Source of the DNA: Tenebrio molitor
Taxonomy: Eukaryota; Arthropoda; Insecta; Coleoptera; Tenebrionidae
Length of the DNA stretch: 64,000 nucleotides
NCBI RefSeq assembly: GCF_963966145.1
Contig: NC_091046.1
Location: 20,956,001-21,020,000 of the forward strand
Reading direction: 5' to 3'
In this document: piece after piece, positions 1 to 10,884 of the stretch
Layout of the letters: every line of letters starts with the position of its first letter
Numbering within the stretch: position 1 is the first letter of the stretch
The notes under the pieces: model-generated
Seen by the model: only the letters and a program-made list of their open reading frames with translations
Told to the model about the DNA's origin: nothing
Databases searched by the model: none
Translations under genes and position numbers: made by a program

Positions 1-211
1 TTTTTGCACAGGATTAGTGCAAGTCTGCGCATTCTATCCATATCTATCTCGTGATTCGGAAGTCACGTTAAGCCATTGGTCCCGGTCAATTGAGTTGGTC
101 ATCATGCCCCTCATAGATTTGTAAACCAGTCCGAGACTGTGAAACAACATTTTATACAGCCCCCATTATGAACGAATATGCACTGAAATATTTGCTTGGG
201 AAGTGGTACCG

Positions 212-360
212 TGGTACAGCCGCCCGCAAAAGAATCGAGCCTACCCGGCTGCAAGGGAATAATCACCTCTCATAAACTCGTAAATCTAGCCTGCAACTAT
301 TTCGGACAGTTTGGTATACGAGGGTTGTTTCATTAATTTTTGGTCATTACTTAGACGCTT
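212..360. repeat. Old dispersed repeat, inverted partner at 10615-10795
   Basis: This stretch contains cagccgcccgcaaaagaatc, followed by a variable part and then a tail with tatacgagg. The same order of blocks occurs on the opposite strand at 10615-10795, at clearly lower identity. No ends, target duplication or coding sequence are visible, so the class is unknown. The two copies bracket the copia element, but the copia ends are sharp, so the bracketing is probably chance. Confidence 0.6.
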
Positions 361-567
361 CTGAATTAAAAATGTTTCTTTTCTTAGATATCCCTAGAGT
401 TTGTCTGTCTTTATATTTAAAAATTATTGATTTAATTCGATTGCAATAAATGTGATTTGTAACGGCCGACGTTTAGTAAAACTATAAAAATATATGTGTA
501 TTAACCCTGCTAAAATTTAAAAACTACCACCTGTTGAATTAAGTTGGTAAAATTAAAATTACACTAA

Positions 568-690
568 GGCCCAGTTTATTCACCTTCAAGTTACTTTATT
601 TGATAATTACCGTGGATCTACCAATAGCAGATTCTAAATCATAGCAACTACTCGCCAGATAAATTTACTTGAAGGTGAATAAACCGGGCC
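568..690. mobile_element. PIF/Harbinger-type MITE
   Basis: A 123-bp element with terminal inverted repeats of about 24 bp (ggcccagtttattcacctt at the left; its complement with one extra-C change at the right). It is flanked by TAA on both sides. A 3-bp TWA target duplication with GGCC-type ends is the usual signature of PIF/Harbinger miniature elements. It has no coding capacity. Confidence 0.7.
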
Positions 691-989
691 TAAATGTCCA
701 AATGATAACTTTTATATTACTAGGATGCCAGCTAGACCTTTTGATGGATCTCTTTATTATGTCAAAAAGTGAGTGCCGTAAAAATAATGAAATCTTTTAA
801 ATAACACAAGATTACAACAAATCGAATTTTTATTTATAGTTTTCATAAGGTATCATTGACATCACCGTAACCAAACATTTCTATTTCCCTTATGTCAAAA
901 ATCAACTATAAGCATACAACGTTGTCGGTTGTATTTTCTAGATAGAATCCAGCGTTGGTGTTTTTTTTTTAGTTTTGTAACGGATAATA

Positions 990-1220
990 CGGAGTGATCA
1001 AAAAGGACTGTTTAAGTTGGTAACACTGGATCGTATTTTAAATCGTATAACAGGAGTAATTTCCGGTTGTTGGTGGCTTGTCGTTGTTAATGCTATACCT
1101 ATATCAGATATTTGTCAAATAAACCAACAAAACATATCCAGTTGCAGTGTTATAAATAACCGAATTAAAGAATTTTCTTAATTGTACTGCCAACTTAAAC
1201 AGTCCCTCTTGATCACCCGG
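990..1220. mobile_element. 231-bp MITE, GTGATCA family, copy 1
   Basis: The ends are cggagtgatcaaaaagga and its near-complement ccctcttgatcacccgg, each next to TA. Two more copies of almost the same length lie at 33412-33642 and 39947-40176. The TA duplication points to Tc1/mariner mobilisation. The interior is non-coding. Confidence 0.8.
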
Positions 1221-1222
1221 TA

Positions 1223-2654
1223 GAAACCATGTCTCCAAAAAAATTGAATTATAGAGCCAATAAAATAAAATAATTATCAGTAAGTAGTAATACCTATAAC
1301 AATTGACTTGAACATCGCATTGATTTGCAAAGGTGATGCCATTCCCAATCCCGATTTATGCATTTTTACAACAAATTGACACAATTCGCATGATTTTAAA
1401 AAATGTGAAACGTATTTATTAGTTACTATAAAGAGTTTGCTTTCAAAAATAATCACCAATTTATTTTAGAGAAAGAGTTACAGTGATGGATAGACGTTAA
1501 CGAAATTTTTGATTTTAATATGATGAGTTGAATCTTCAATAAAATGATACACAATCGAAATAACCGGTGTGCTTAATAGAAAAAATAAATATGTAATTAT
1601 GTAACTAAAATCAAAATGATTGTAATAATGAACGTAATAAAATAGGTCGTTACAATAGGTAAGAAAATTCTGGGTAAATTTGCAGAGGTAAAGTATCTTT
1701 ATTAAACAAAACTAAAACAACATTGGGGCGGGGAGGTTAAAATGGCCCAACATATTTTAAATAAAATTTTCAGCCGTAAATAAGAATCTCAATAATCGTG
1801 AAATAATCGTCAGGTATAATAAATTAATCAGGGCTTATGTTTCTTTTACTGTTTGAACAAGTTCTGGGTGTTAGGTGCCGTAAACGGTGAGTCTTGCTTT
1901 CATACCATCGAGGGTTTTATGACACAGTTGTAAATTTTGGTATACCGATTACAAAATAGTGAATGTCTGCTTTTATCTAAGTCTTATTTATTTTTTAACT
2001 ACGAGTATTTTATCCCATGTAATGATAATTCATGTGTAACGATCTAAAATTGATTAAGATCAATATTAAAGAAACGCAACAGAAATAGTGAACAATTGTG
2101 CCATTTAATTTTTAATGAAACTTATTTGTATCTTACACTACTTGTGTTCTTATTAGCGAAAATAAAAGCACCAAAAGCGGATTTTAAAACATAATTTTAT
2201 TCAACAAAGCAAACCACACTGAACTGAGCTAAAATTACTACAAGAAACAATTTGTAAATATGTAGGTAACTAAACCCTTCCCCGAACTACCTGTACAAGT
2301 TGTTTTATAATGGAATGGAATTCCCAGGCAGAAAAATTTTCCTTACCGAAAATCATCCATTTGCCCTTTAGCGCGGGCCTGGTCTCTAGGTATTTTTTAT
2401 AAATTACTAGCACCGGGCAATGCTTGGCTATTGCTAAATTTGGTTATGTATGAATGAAATAAATATAAATGCAGTTAGATAACAAATCATTTATTCAATT
2501 GAAATCACATGGATTTAATTGTGTCATGATTCTTTTTTGTTTGTTTTATTGCTGTTTTGTTTTTGATATTGTTTGTTTTCTTGTTCTTCAGCTGAAAGGT
2601 GTGGTTGTTAAGTTATTCGAATAAAATAAATAGAAATGAATTAGTCCTCTCGGT
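1223..2654. other. No recognised feature
   Basis: AT-rich sequence. No convincing reading frame, RNA gene or paired inverted ends were found. The short open frame near its left side has no recognisable motif. Confidence 0.5.
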
Positions 2655-3215
2655 TTCTATTCTGTATGTTACATCCCATTGTTTATTTTAAATATTAAAA
2701 AAGATTCCGACTACATATTTGTCTTTTACTATCAAGTGGCAATAATTCTGAACGACTGTAATCAGGTTTACAATTATTTTCTTTATTATTTCCAGCATTT
2801 TCAAGTAGTAATTTTTTTTTCGTTTTACCTCAAATAACGTATGGAAACATGGCTTTGATTTTTCTCTCTCATAGCCATGGATACAACATAAATGAAATAT
2901 TTGCAGACTATTGGGATACATAGAATTTTTTTTTTGTTTGAGAATTATTTTCTCCTGTGTGAACGGATTTTGATAAATGTCACAACTTTTCAATTGTGGA
3001 CCCACCATGCCAAAAAAAGCCCAATTTACACACGAACTCGTTAAATAAACTACATACTACATATTAAAAAATATTGCCACATTTACTGTAACGAATAGGT
3101 CCATTTCTTCTTGGAAAAAAGATTGATTTTTTTTAAACATTTCTACCTGATATGTATTTTAATGACTACTTAACAACGTACTGCTAAGTTGTTCCGCGAA
3201 TTTTGGGGCACCCGG
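2655..3215 (-). mobile_element. GGTGCCCCAAAATTCG-family DNA element, partial copy
   Basis: The right terminus gttccgcgaattttggggc...ccgg is followed by TA. The interior matches, in reverse, the element at 28447-29536, including the stretch around cagactattgggatacat. The left terminus was not found, and the copy is interrupted near 2935-3060 by part of another repeat. It is non-coding here. Confidence 0.65.
2935..3060 (+). repeat. Two-hairpin repeat family, partial copy
   Basis: Matches the family seen in full at 31786-32050, 42893-43190 and 49318-49610. It keeps the ctcctgtgtgaacggatttt block and the closing cacacgaactcgttaaataa block, but the middle is deleted. Confidence 0.6.
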
Positions 3216-3232
3216 TATAATGTAAAATAGTA

Positions 3233-3400
3233 GTTTAATACAACGTTTTTTTGTTCGACGAGCCCCTTAAAGGCTCAAAATCGCTTAAAATCTTTAAAAT
3301 TAGCTTGACATTTTGTTTTGACAAGTTGTGACATTTATCAAAATCCCCTCGTACAGGAGAAATTTCTCAAATTCTGACAGTGTCGAACAAAAAATTAAAT
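3233..3400 (-). repeat. Two-hairpin repeat family, truncated inverted copy
   Basis: Runs from tttttgttcgacgagcccc to cagtgtcgaacaaaaaa. The gttcgac/gtcgaac pair can close a stem. It covers only the first hairpin of the family and ends where the long second hairpin would begin. Confidence 0.65.
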
Positions 3401-4307
3401 TTTTGAAAATCGAGATTTTTAGAATACAGAATACAGGTAATTTTAACAAGACAACCATTATTTGTCCCTAACGGAAATCCCCGGTTCAGCCAGGCAAGAT
3501 TTTACAGTCTTGGGTAAAATGGATATTTGTATTAGATTTCACCAGGAAGAATGTTTAGTTTGCTGTTAATATCTACTATGTATTACTGTTTATTTTGGTG
3601 GTAATCTAATTTAATTTTTACTTTTTTGTACATAGGTTTATTTATAGCAAATTTCTTTATTACTTTAAAAAAAAACTCAAGTTTAATGTCATAGTTCGCA
3701 ATCTAACTGGAGTTTCTTTATTTTAAGATTTCAATAGAATATCGCACGGCACTCAAAATCAGCCAATGAATGAATTAGAACTTTTAATAACTGCCTAGCA
3801 ACTCAAAAATTTTCTGATATTTTACATGTTACATATTACATACACCCAAGCAAAATTAATAAGCGTTAATTTTTTGATAATTTTTCTTTTAACAGTTTCG
3901 GTGTGGATTTCCACATTAGTTTTATAACAGCTTTTTAATAATTGTCCCCATTTTTGCGTTTCATGTTTCCAGTCCACCCCTTCAACAGCATAGTAGAATC
4001 AAGGAACTATCCAACTTGACGTTGCGCTCTTTTAAGAACTGTTGAAAGTTGAAACTGGCACCACACATTGGCCTTGCTTCGTTTTGTATTTTTTGTTTGA
4101 ATTTCATCTATCTTCATTTAAATTTCCTGTCAAATTTGTCGTAGAAGAGTCGATTGTGAACGCACTACGGATTACGGATCGGAACACCCGATAATTTTTA
4201 AACACTGTATTTCTCCAAAACCTGAATGACACATTTTATAATTTTTTATTTATGCGGTTGACAGAACGCATTCCAAAGACGACTATAGAAAATTTGGGAT
4301 TTTGGTA
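3401..4307. other. No recognised feature
   Basis: AT-rich flank of the copia element. The only notable item is about 28 bp around gagtcgattgtgaacgcact (near 4147), which recurs near 61606. No gene was recognised. Confidence 0.5.
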
Positions 4308-4463
4308 TGTGAGAGTTTCAATGAATCAGCAATACAGGATCAGCGAACACGAAATTCTTTATTATGTTGTGACAACTCAAAAGTACAATTGTTTGTTATT
4401 ATATGCCTACTACAAAACACAACACATGGCAACACCAAAGGGTAAAATTGCCAAACTCTAACA
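4308..4463 (-). repeat. Copia 3' LTR (156 bp)
   Basis: Identical by eye to the LTR at 10142-10297. On the element's strand it begins tgttagagttt and ends aaactctcaca, so the 5'-TG...CA-3' ends carry an 11-bp imperfect inverted repeat. It is short, as is common for copia LTRs. Confidence 0.95.
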
Positions 4464-4472
4464 CCCCCCCTC
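4464..4472 (-). other. Polypurine tract of the copia element
   Basis: On the minus strand gaggggggg directly precedes the 3' LTR. This is the expected position of the RNase-H-resistant primer for plus-strand DNA synthesis. It overlaps the pol stop codon by two bases. Confidence 0.85.
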
Positions 4473-7400
4473 AAGTTACAGCTGAGGTGTTGTCGGATTG
4501 AAGTCCCAATCCAAGAATACATCTGGCATGATTGTCTTTGGATAAGGCTTTCGTTAGTACATCTGCTATCATTTTCTCGGTCGGTAGGTACAGGATCTTG
4601 ATGGGATGTTTGTTCACTGCGTCGCGAATAAAATGGTATCTAACATCAATATGTTTCGATCTTGCATGATAGACGGAATTTTCGGTTAATTTTCCAGCAC
4701 CTTGATTATCGTTAAAAACCACAACGTTTGCTAGTGATTGAAATCCCAATTCCTTGAGGTAACCAATTAGAAAAACTGCTTCCTTGGATGCATCACTGAG
4801 TGCCATATATTCGGCTTCGGTAGACGATAATGCGACGGTTCGTTGCTTTCTGGATTCCCAGGAGAAAGCAGCGCCGGAGAGTATGAAAGTTGATCCCGTG
4901 TAAGATCTTCTGTCAATCTCGCAGTTCGCCCAGTCTGCGTCTACGTAGCAGGTTAAATTATCCTGATTCTTCCTGTAGATGAGTTTCTTGTTGATGGTTC
5001 CTTTCAGATATCTAAGAACTCTCTTAGCCGCTGTGCAATGTTTCTTGCGGTAACAATTGCTGAATTGACTCAGGACGCTCACAGCATGTGATACATCTGG
5101 ACGAGTCCCCACTGCAACATACATAAGCGCTCCTATTAGCTCTCTAAAAGGAAAATTTGTATCTTCGTTGTCATCTTCAGAATGAAGTTCAGAAAGTTTA
5201 GATCAAGCAAGCGGTGTCAAAACGGGCTTACAATCTTCCATGCGATATCTCTTCAAGATTTCCCGGATATATCCTGCTTGAGACAGGCATATTTCATTTT
5301 CATTTTGCTCTATTTGAATGCCCAAACAGTATTTTGCTAAACCAAAATCTTTGATACGAAAAGTTTTGGAAAGAACGTCTTTGATTTGCCTTTCTCTTTC
5401 CTGATTTCCGGAGATAATTAATATATCGTCCACGTAGATCAAAACAAATGTTCTCGTGTTTTTGTCAACGTACACACACGGATCTGCATTTGTTGGAACA
5501 AGTCCTGCTCTTTTCATCGTTTTATCTATTTCGTAGTTCCATTGTCGACCTGCTTGTCGCAACCCGTACAGAGCCTTACGAAGTTTGCAAATTTTATTTT
5601 CACCTTGAAGATCTCTCAACATAACTCTAGCTTTTTTCACAAGTGTATGATCATCTTCTTCTTCATCGATGATTCGTTGGAGCATTTCTTTGAGCAATGC
5701 GGGTTTTTCCATAAAAACTTCCGTGTCTATTTTACCGTTTAAATATGCGCTTGTTACATCTAGCTGCGATATTTTCAAATTGTATTTAGCTGCTAGGGCC
5801 ACCAACAACCTCAATGAGCTTAAACGAGCAACTGGCGCAAACGTGTCATGGAAGTCAATCCCGGGTCTCTGAGTAAATCCCTTAGCCACTACTCTCGCCT
5901 TACGTCGGTCTAAGGTTCCATCAGCTGCATACTTGTTGCGGAGAACTGTCCTGCAACCCACTACTTTGGCGTGATCTGGCTTGTCGACGACATCCCATGT
6001 GTCGTTGATGACTAGACTCTTAATCTCAGATAGGATAGCATCCTTCCATTCGTCCTTATCTGCACCGTGGATAGCTTCTGAAAAAGGAATTTCAGATGCT
6101 GCCATGACAAAGTCTATCTCTTCGTATCGCGGATCTTCATTCGAAGTTGGTTCAATGTTCGATCTGTCGACTACAACAGGAAGATTTTGATTATAGATCA
6201 TGTGATACTGTTTCTTCGGTCTTCCAACTTTTCCAGTTAAAATCTTGCGAGGTCTTCCCGGACCCCTCTTGGTTTTGATTGCGTCATCCATTTTCTCGAT
6301 CTCTTCGTCTGGAGTGACTATCTCACCTGCGATTTCGTCTTCTTCGAAATTTTCTTGCATCAATGGAATTTCTTGCATATTGACAGTTGGAGCCTTTGTC
6401 TCTTCTGGACTGTTTTCCCCCCCACAAATGTCAATATCAACTCTTCCGCTAGGATCCATATTGCCCAATACATCGGAGAGCTTAAACCTTCCATTTAAAG
6501 TTTCGCTTGAGATTATATCTTCGTACTCATTGCTTTCGAATTCTTCGAAGAATTTGACATCTCTTGAAATTCGAATTTTTTGCTCTGACGGTATCCACAC
6601 TCGATACCCTTTTGGATAATCTGAATAACCAACAAATATTCCTTCAACAGTTTTCGAGTCAAACTTCCCTCGATTAGTTGATTTATCCAAAACATAAGCT
6701 TTGCAACCAAATATTTGTAGATGACTAACATCTGGAGACTTCCCAGTCCAACGTTCATAGGGAATATCTCCGTCAATACTTTTGGAGATGCATCTGTTTC
6801 GAACGTGATTTGCTGTCATTATGGCTTCTCCCCAAAATGATGCAGGAAGACCAGATTCTAATAACATACATCTGGCAGCTTCTACCAGCGTTCTATTCTT
6901 CCGTTCTGCCAAACCGTTCTGTTGAGGACTGTAGACCGTAGTCAAACGACGTTGAATACCAAAGTCTCGGAAAAACTTGTCCATTTCCTTGTTGCAATAT
7001 TCTTTTCCATTATCTGATTGAACTGCTTTGATTTTTCTTTCCAATTGTGTTTCCACAAAGTTCTTGTACTCTCTGAATTTTGATGCTACTTCGGATTTCT
7101 TCCGAATCAGATACGTTTGAGTCCAGCGACTGTAATCGTCTGTAAAAGTAACAAAATAACGAGCACCACCCTTGGACTCAATTCTCATAGGCCCGCATAC
7201 ATCTGTATGTACGATGTCCAGCAAGTTTGAGGATCGATTAGGGCGTCTTGGAAACGGGGCGGTAGCAAACTTGCCAGCGATACAAATTTTGCATGGGTTA
7301 TTGGTACTCACAGCGCCTTTTAATTTCGCACCAGTAACGAGATTTTCCTTCATCATTACTTCCAAATCTTTGAAATTTAAATGACCAAAACGTCGATGCC

Positions 7401-7758
7401 AATTGCTAAAAATGTCACATGTCATAGTGACAGATGTAGTACACGCTTCTTGGTGGTTTTCTCGAAGATAGAATAGGTCTCCATCTCGATCTGCTATCAT
7501 CTTGACACGTCCACGACGATCTTGGATGAATGCCCGATTCTTCGTAAAAAGAACTTCACGATTCTTGTCCACGATCTTCGCAATTGACAACAAATTTGTT
7601 CTGAAATCAGGAGCATACAGAGTATTTTTCAATTCAATCTTCTTTGCTTGATTTCCGACGGAGGTTAGTATGTTCACGCTTCCTTTCGCAATTGCCTGAG
7701 TTGTTGCGTTACTTGCCAATTTCAGCTGGCATTGAGCTTTTTCTGAATTGATGAACAA
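4471..7758 (-). pseudogene. pol: Copia pol: integrase, reverse transcriptase, RNase H, with one in-frame stop
   Basis: The first open part has 851 residues. Residues 121-159 form the HHCC zinc motif (H121, H126, C156, C159). The integrase core has D186, D249 and E285, an exact DD35E spacing. The reverse transcriptase follows, with YVDD at 775-778. A TGA at 5203-5205 interrupts the frame. The next 26 codons stay in the same frame and run into the remaining 217-residue stretch, which has RNase H signatures (VDADW, SSTEAEY, NDNQGA, ADVLTK). So the break is one nonsense codon, not a frameshift. Residues 499-517 hold two GRP-centred AT-hook-like motifs between integrase and RT. The 5' end lies beyond the Tc1 element, so 7758 is only the first start-like codon. 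The protein would integrate and copy the element. Confidence 0.95.
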
Positions 7759-7786
7759 CTCCTTGTCGTTGCAAATGTGTGATGTA

Positions 7787-9190
7787 CAATTGCGAGCATA
7801 AAATTTTGGTAGTCAATGTCATTGCCTAAGATGCTCTCTTGTGAAACGAACGTGTGGATGTCAAATAGCTGTCTTGTTTATGACATTCACGTCAGTGTTT
7901 TCTGTTAACTTCGAGCCACTTGTAAGAGCATTCTCATGAAAATAAGTTAAAGTAACAATTTAGCAAATATTTATTATAACGCAAACAACATCAAAACTAT
8001 GAAATTAGTATTTAGTCATTTCTCCGTTGGCCTCGTAAACTTTAAGTAGTCGGTTGGGCATGGACAGACATAAATTTGTAAAATAATGCCGGGGTAAATC
8101 ATGCCATGCCTCACTAATTGCAGTCAAGAGTTGATCTTTGTTTTCAAATCTCACTCGGCGCCTTTTCATGCTTTTAACTACTGCAGCCCACATATTTTCG
8201 ATCGGGTTTAAGTCAGGGCTCAAACTCGGCCAGTCAAGAACGTTGATACCATGGTTTTGAAACCATTCTGAGACCCTGTGAGCGGTATGCACCGGACAGT
8301 TATCTTGCTGGAAGACAAAGTTATCTTCCGGATAGACAACCCTTACTGAAGGCACCATAATTTCTTCCAAAATCCTGGTATAAATGTGACTTGTAAGGCG
8401 TTCTTCAATGTGTACGATTACCCCAGGACTCTTTGCGGAAACCCAAGCCCACATATTTACCGAGAATCTACCACTATTATCATTTTTGTGCACATATTTC
8501 GGGTTGTACCTTTGATTCCTCGGTCTATAAACGCGCATTCGTCCATTCGAAGCTGACTGAAAAACTTTTTCGTCGCTAAATATTACGTTTTCCCAAAAAT
8601 CGTTTCCTCGTAACATGTATTCTAGCGCAAATGCCAGTCTTGCCTCTTTATGTCTAGGTGTAAGTCGTATTTTAGTGGCAGCTGAAAAATTTTTTAACCT
8701 TGTCTCTCTTATGCGACGACGAGCGGTGTGGACAGAAGCGGGAAAATTAGTTAAGTTTCGCGCCTCTACGGCTGTTGTAAAAGGATTATTTTCAATTTCT
8801 TCAATCAGTGCCCGGTCATTTTGCTCTGTTGTGGCTCGAGGACGTCGGGAACCTACTTTTCTATCTAACGACCCCGTTTCTCTCCATTTTCGACTTATGA
8901 AATTGACGGAACTTCTTACGAGCCCCAACTGATCAGCTATCCTAACTTCAGAAAATCCTCTCTCCAGCATGGTAATTATTTTCACTTTGTTGAAATAAGA
9001 GACTGGCGCCATAATAGAATATTTGTTTAAAAATTAAATAAATTAGTTTTTGGCGTGGTGTTTTGACATTTATATTTATTTTTGAAAGAACGTTGACAAG
9101 ACAAAATTACACAGAGAAACTTTTTGTTTTTTGACAAAGAGATGAAGTTTCAAAATGACATTGCCTACCAAAATTTAATGCTCGCAATTG
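7787..9190 (-). mobile_element. Complete Tc1 transposon inserted in copia protease
   Basis: A 1404-bp element with terminal inverted repeats of about 38 bp, starting caattgcgagcat, with a few mismatches between the ends. TA is present on both sides (7785-7786 and 9191-9192). It carries a single intact transposase gene, so it looks autonomous. It sits in the copia protease coding sequence just after the catalytic DSG motif. The copia frame is consistent on the two sides once the element and one TA copy are discounted, so this was a clean single insertion. Confidence 0.95.
8005..9012 (-). CDS. Tc1-family transposase, DD34E, intact
   Basis: 335 residues, the normal length for Tc1 transposases. 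The N-terminal part (about 1-115) is the bipartite helix-turn-helix that binds the inverted repeats, with a GRPR-like hook (GSRRPRA, 54-60) between the two halves. The catalytic triad is D147 (FSDEKVF), D237 (QQDNCPVHT) and E272 (DLNPIENMW). Exactly 34 residues separate the last two, which is diagnostic of Tc1. No internal stop or frameshift is present. The start lies about 180 bp inside the right terminus and the stop about 220 bp inside the left. In the nucleus it would cut and paste the element at TA. Only the sequence is known; activity is inferred. Confidence 0.95.
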   Translation of the reverse strand: MAPVSYFNKVKIITMLERGFSEVRIADQLGLVRSSVNFISRKWRETGSLDRKVGSRRPRATTEQNDRALIEEIENNPFTTAVEARNLTNFPASVHTARRRIRETRLKNFSAATKIRLTPRHKEARLAFALEYMLRGNDFWENVIFSDEKVFQSASNGRMRVYRPRNQRYNPKYVHKNDNSGRFSVNMWAWVSAKSPGVIVHIEERLTSHIYTRILEEIMVPSVRVVYPEDNFVFQQDNCPVHTAHRVSEWFQNHGINVLDWPSLSPDLNPIENMWAAVVKSMKRRRVRFENKDQLLTAISEAWHDLPRHYFTNLCLSMPNRLLKVYEANGEMTKY

Positions 9191-9192
9191 TA

Positions 9193-10062
9193 CATCCGCT
9201 GTCCAAACACCATTTATTGTTAGTTTTCCCCGAAAAATAAGCTTCATGAACAAGTCCAGCCTTTTGGTTTTCTTCTCTCTTGTTTTTGAAGCAATCAGCA
9301 GCCTTGTGACCACGTTTACCGCAGTAATTACACTTGTAGGTAATTTTTGGTTTCGAAGATCTTTCGTCTTGTTTTCTTGTAGTTGTCTTTTGATGTGTTC
9401 GAATCCCTTGAGAAGTGTTTGGAGAACATGACACCGCCGGTTGAACTTCCTTCAAGTTTCTGATTCCGTGCGTCATTCTCCTCGACAATCTTCACCTTTA
9501 AATTTTCCACGTTAGGTAAGCTATCTCTGGACTCGATAGCGCATCGAAAATTCTCAAAACTACTAGGTAAACTATATAGCAACATGATGGACAACAGATC
9601 ACCATTTATCTCGATGTTCATTCCTTGTAATTTATCGACTGTGTCCATAAATTTTGCTACGTGTTCACGAACGTCGTCATCTTCGCGCATCTTGTGTTGT
9701 GTCAATTGTTTTAATAACGTTGCCTTGCGTGCCGGTCCTTTGGATTCATATATGGATTCTAGTTTCATCCATATCTCCCGCGAAGTCTCACAACTGCGAA
9801 TCTGCCTAAGTTCCGATGCGTTCATGGCGAGGATTAAGTCTGATTTTGCCTTGCGATCGGCGGCGATCCATTTCTTTTGCTCCTCTTCCGTGACAGCACG
9901 AGCTTCACCTTCACCGGTAATTTCGGGTTTAGGCTTTTCGCCGGATACATACGACCAAGTATCATTCCTGATAAGAAGGGCTTCTACCTGGATCTTCCAT
10001 GTATCATAATTGCTTTTATTCAACATTTCAAATCTTGTCGAATTTGTGAAACTCATTTCCAT
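9193..10062 (-). pseudogene. gag: Copia gag and protease start, with an internal frame change
   Basis: From the ATG at 10062, 65 bp inside the primer site, an open frame gives a copia-type gag N-terminus (FEMLNKSNYDTWKIQVEALL, then a UBN2-like domain; a typical copia gag). The CCHC zinc knuckle CNYCGKRGHKAADC and the protease motif LDSG lie in another frame, which opens by 9488. The two frames overlap at about 9328-9488, and moving between them requires a +1 step. The knuckle/protease frame is the one that agrees with pol. Either a 1-base indel has broken this copy or the family uses frameshifting. A mutation is simpler, because most copia elements have one continuous frame. The protease is cut off by the Tc1 insertion. 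Gag would form the virus-like particle. Confidence 0.9.
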
Positions 10063-10127
10063 TAAATTGCGTTAGATTTTGCGCGATAGCAGTCTTCAAA
10101 TTTCAATTAATCGTGAACCTGTTTGTA

Positions 10128-10141
10128 CTGGGCCCATAACC
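10128..10141 (-). other. Primer binding site (initiator tRNA-Met, internal)
   Basis: Directly inside the 5' LTR the plus strand reads ctgggcccataacc. This matches the anticodon arm of eukaryotic initiator tRNA-Met, so the element RNA is complementary to the tRNA there. Copia elements are known to prime from an internally cut initiator tRNA rather than from its 3' end. This is not a tRNA gene. Confidence 0.9.
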
Positions 10142-10297
10142 TGTGAGAGTTTCAATGAATCAGCAATACAGGATCAGCGAACACGAAATTCTTTATTATG
10201 TTGTGACAACTCAAAAGTACAATTGTTTGTTATTATATGCCTACTACAAAACACAACACATGGCAACACCAAAGGGTAAAATTGCCAAACTCTAACA
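10142..10297 (-). repeat. Copia 5' LTR (156 bp)
   Basis: Same sequence as 4308-4463. It is followed on the outside by tgata, the right half of the probable 5-bp target duplication. Confidence 0.95.
10192..10240 (-). promoter_or_regulatory. LTR TATA-like and poly(A) signals
   Basis: On the minus strand the LTR contains gcatataata (10231-10240) and, about 35 bp downstream, aataaag (around 10191-10197). These would be the U3 TATA element and the R-region polyadenylation signal. The spacing fits a very short R. Assignment is by motif and order only. Confidence 0.5.
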
Positions 10298-10884
10298 TGA
10301 TATAAGGAAAATTATACGGTTTTTCTTTAAATTTTTCTTTGTGTCGTGCGATTTTCTTATCGAATCAACCCTTGTGAGTAGATTAATAACTGGATTTTTT
10401 TTTCGATAATAAATCTACTCACTTGGGAGATTATAAGTGAAAATCTTTTTAGCGTATTAATTTTTGTTTATTTGTTATTCGTAATCATACCATTTTTTAA
10501 CCAATAAACATCATTGTATAACAATTTAAAAAAAATGCAACCGAATTATATTCGTCATTAAACGTTGAAATGCACAATAAAAACTCTACAGTTTTTCATT
10601 TGTCGGTCAACACCGTTTAAATAAAGGACAAAAACTAATGGTACTGTCCTCGTATATCGAAATGCCTGAAAATGTTGCAGATTAGATTTATGAGTTTACG
10701 ACAGTGGTCAGGTCCCTTTGTCGAAATATGGATTGGTGATTATTTCCTTGCAGAGGGTCGGCTCGATTCTTTTGCGGGCGGCTGTACGACAAGGGAATAA
10801 TGACGGCAGACTAGAGAGTGACGATTTTGCTACCTGCGTCTTGGTAGTGATAACACCGGACAAGTATATAATATAACATATATA
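10298..10884. other. Flank of copia; only an old repeat
   Basis: AT-rich sequence holding the inverted partner (10615-10795) of the repeat at 212-360. Two direct copies of a short aatctactcac-like block near 10375-10425 form a small imperfect hairpin. No gene was seen. Confidence 0.5.

Larger units (their letters stand above)
4308..10297 (-). mobile_element. Ty1/copia LTR retrotransposon, split by a Tc1 element
   Basis: A full-length copia-superfamily element read on the minus strand, in the order LTR, primer site, gag, protease, integrase, reverse transcriptase, RNase H, polypurine tract, LTR. Without the Tc1 insertion and one TA it is about 4.58 kb, a usual copia size. The integrase-before-RT order separates copia from gypsy elements. 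The LTRs show no difference by eye, which implies recent insertion. The flanks tggta and tgata would be a 5-bp target duplication with one mismatch. Three lesions are visible: a frame change inside gag, the Tc1 insertion in the protease region, and one in-frame TGA between RT and RNase H. This copy therefore cannot make a continuous polyprotein, although its RNA could still be moved in trans. Confidence 0.95.

Noticed and set aside
1277..1459. 60-codon minus-strand frame
   Set aside because: No motif, no splice or start context, and expected by chance in this much sequence.
5542..7384. Plus-strand open frames across the copia pol region
   Set aside because: They are antisense shadows of the clearly coding minus-strand pol.
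8615..8932. 105-codon plus-strand frame in the Tc1 element
   Set aside because: Antisense shadow of the intact transposase.
10128..10141. Sequence matching initiator tRNA-Met
   Set aside because: Only the anticodon arm matches, directly beside the LTR; it is the primer site and not a tRNA gene.
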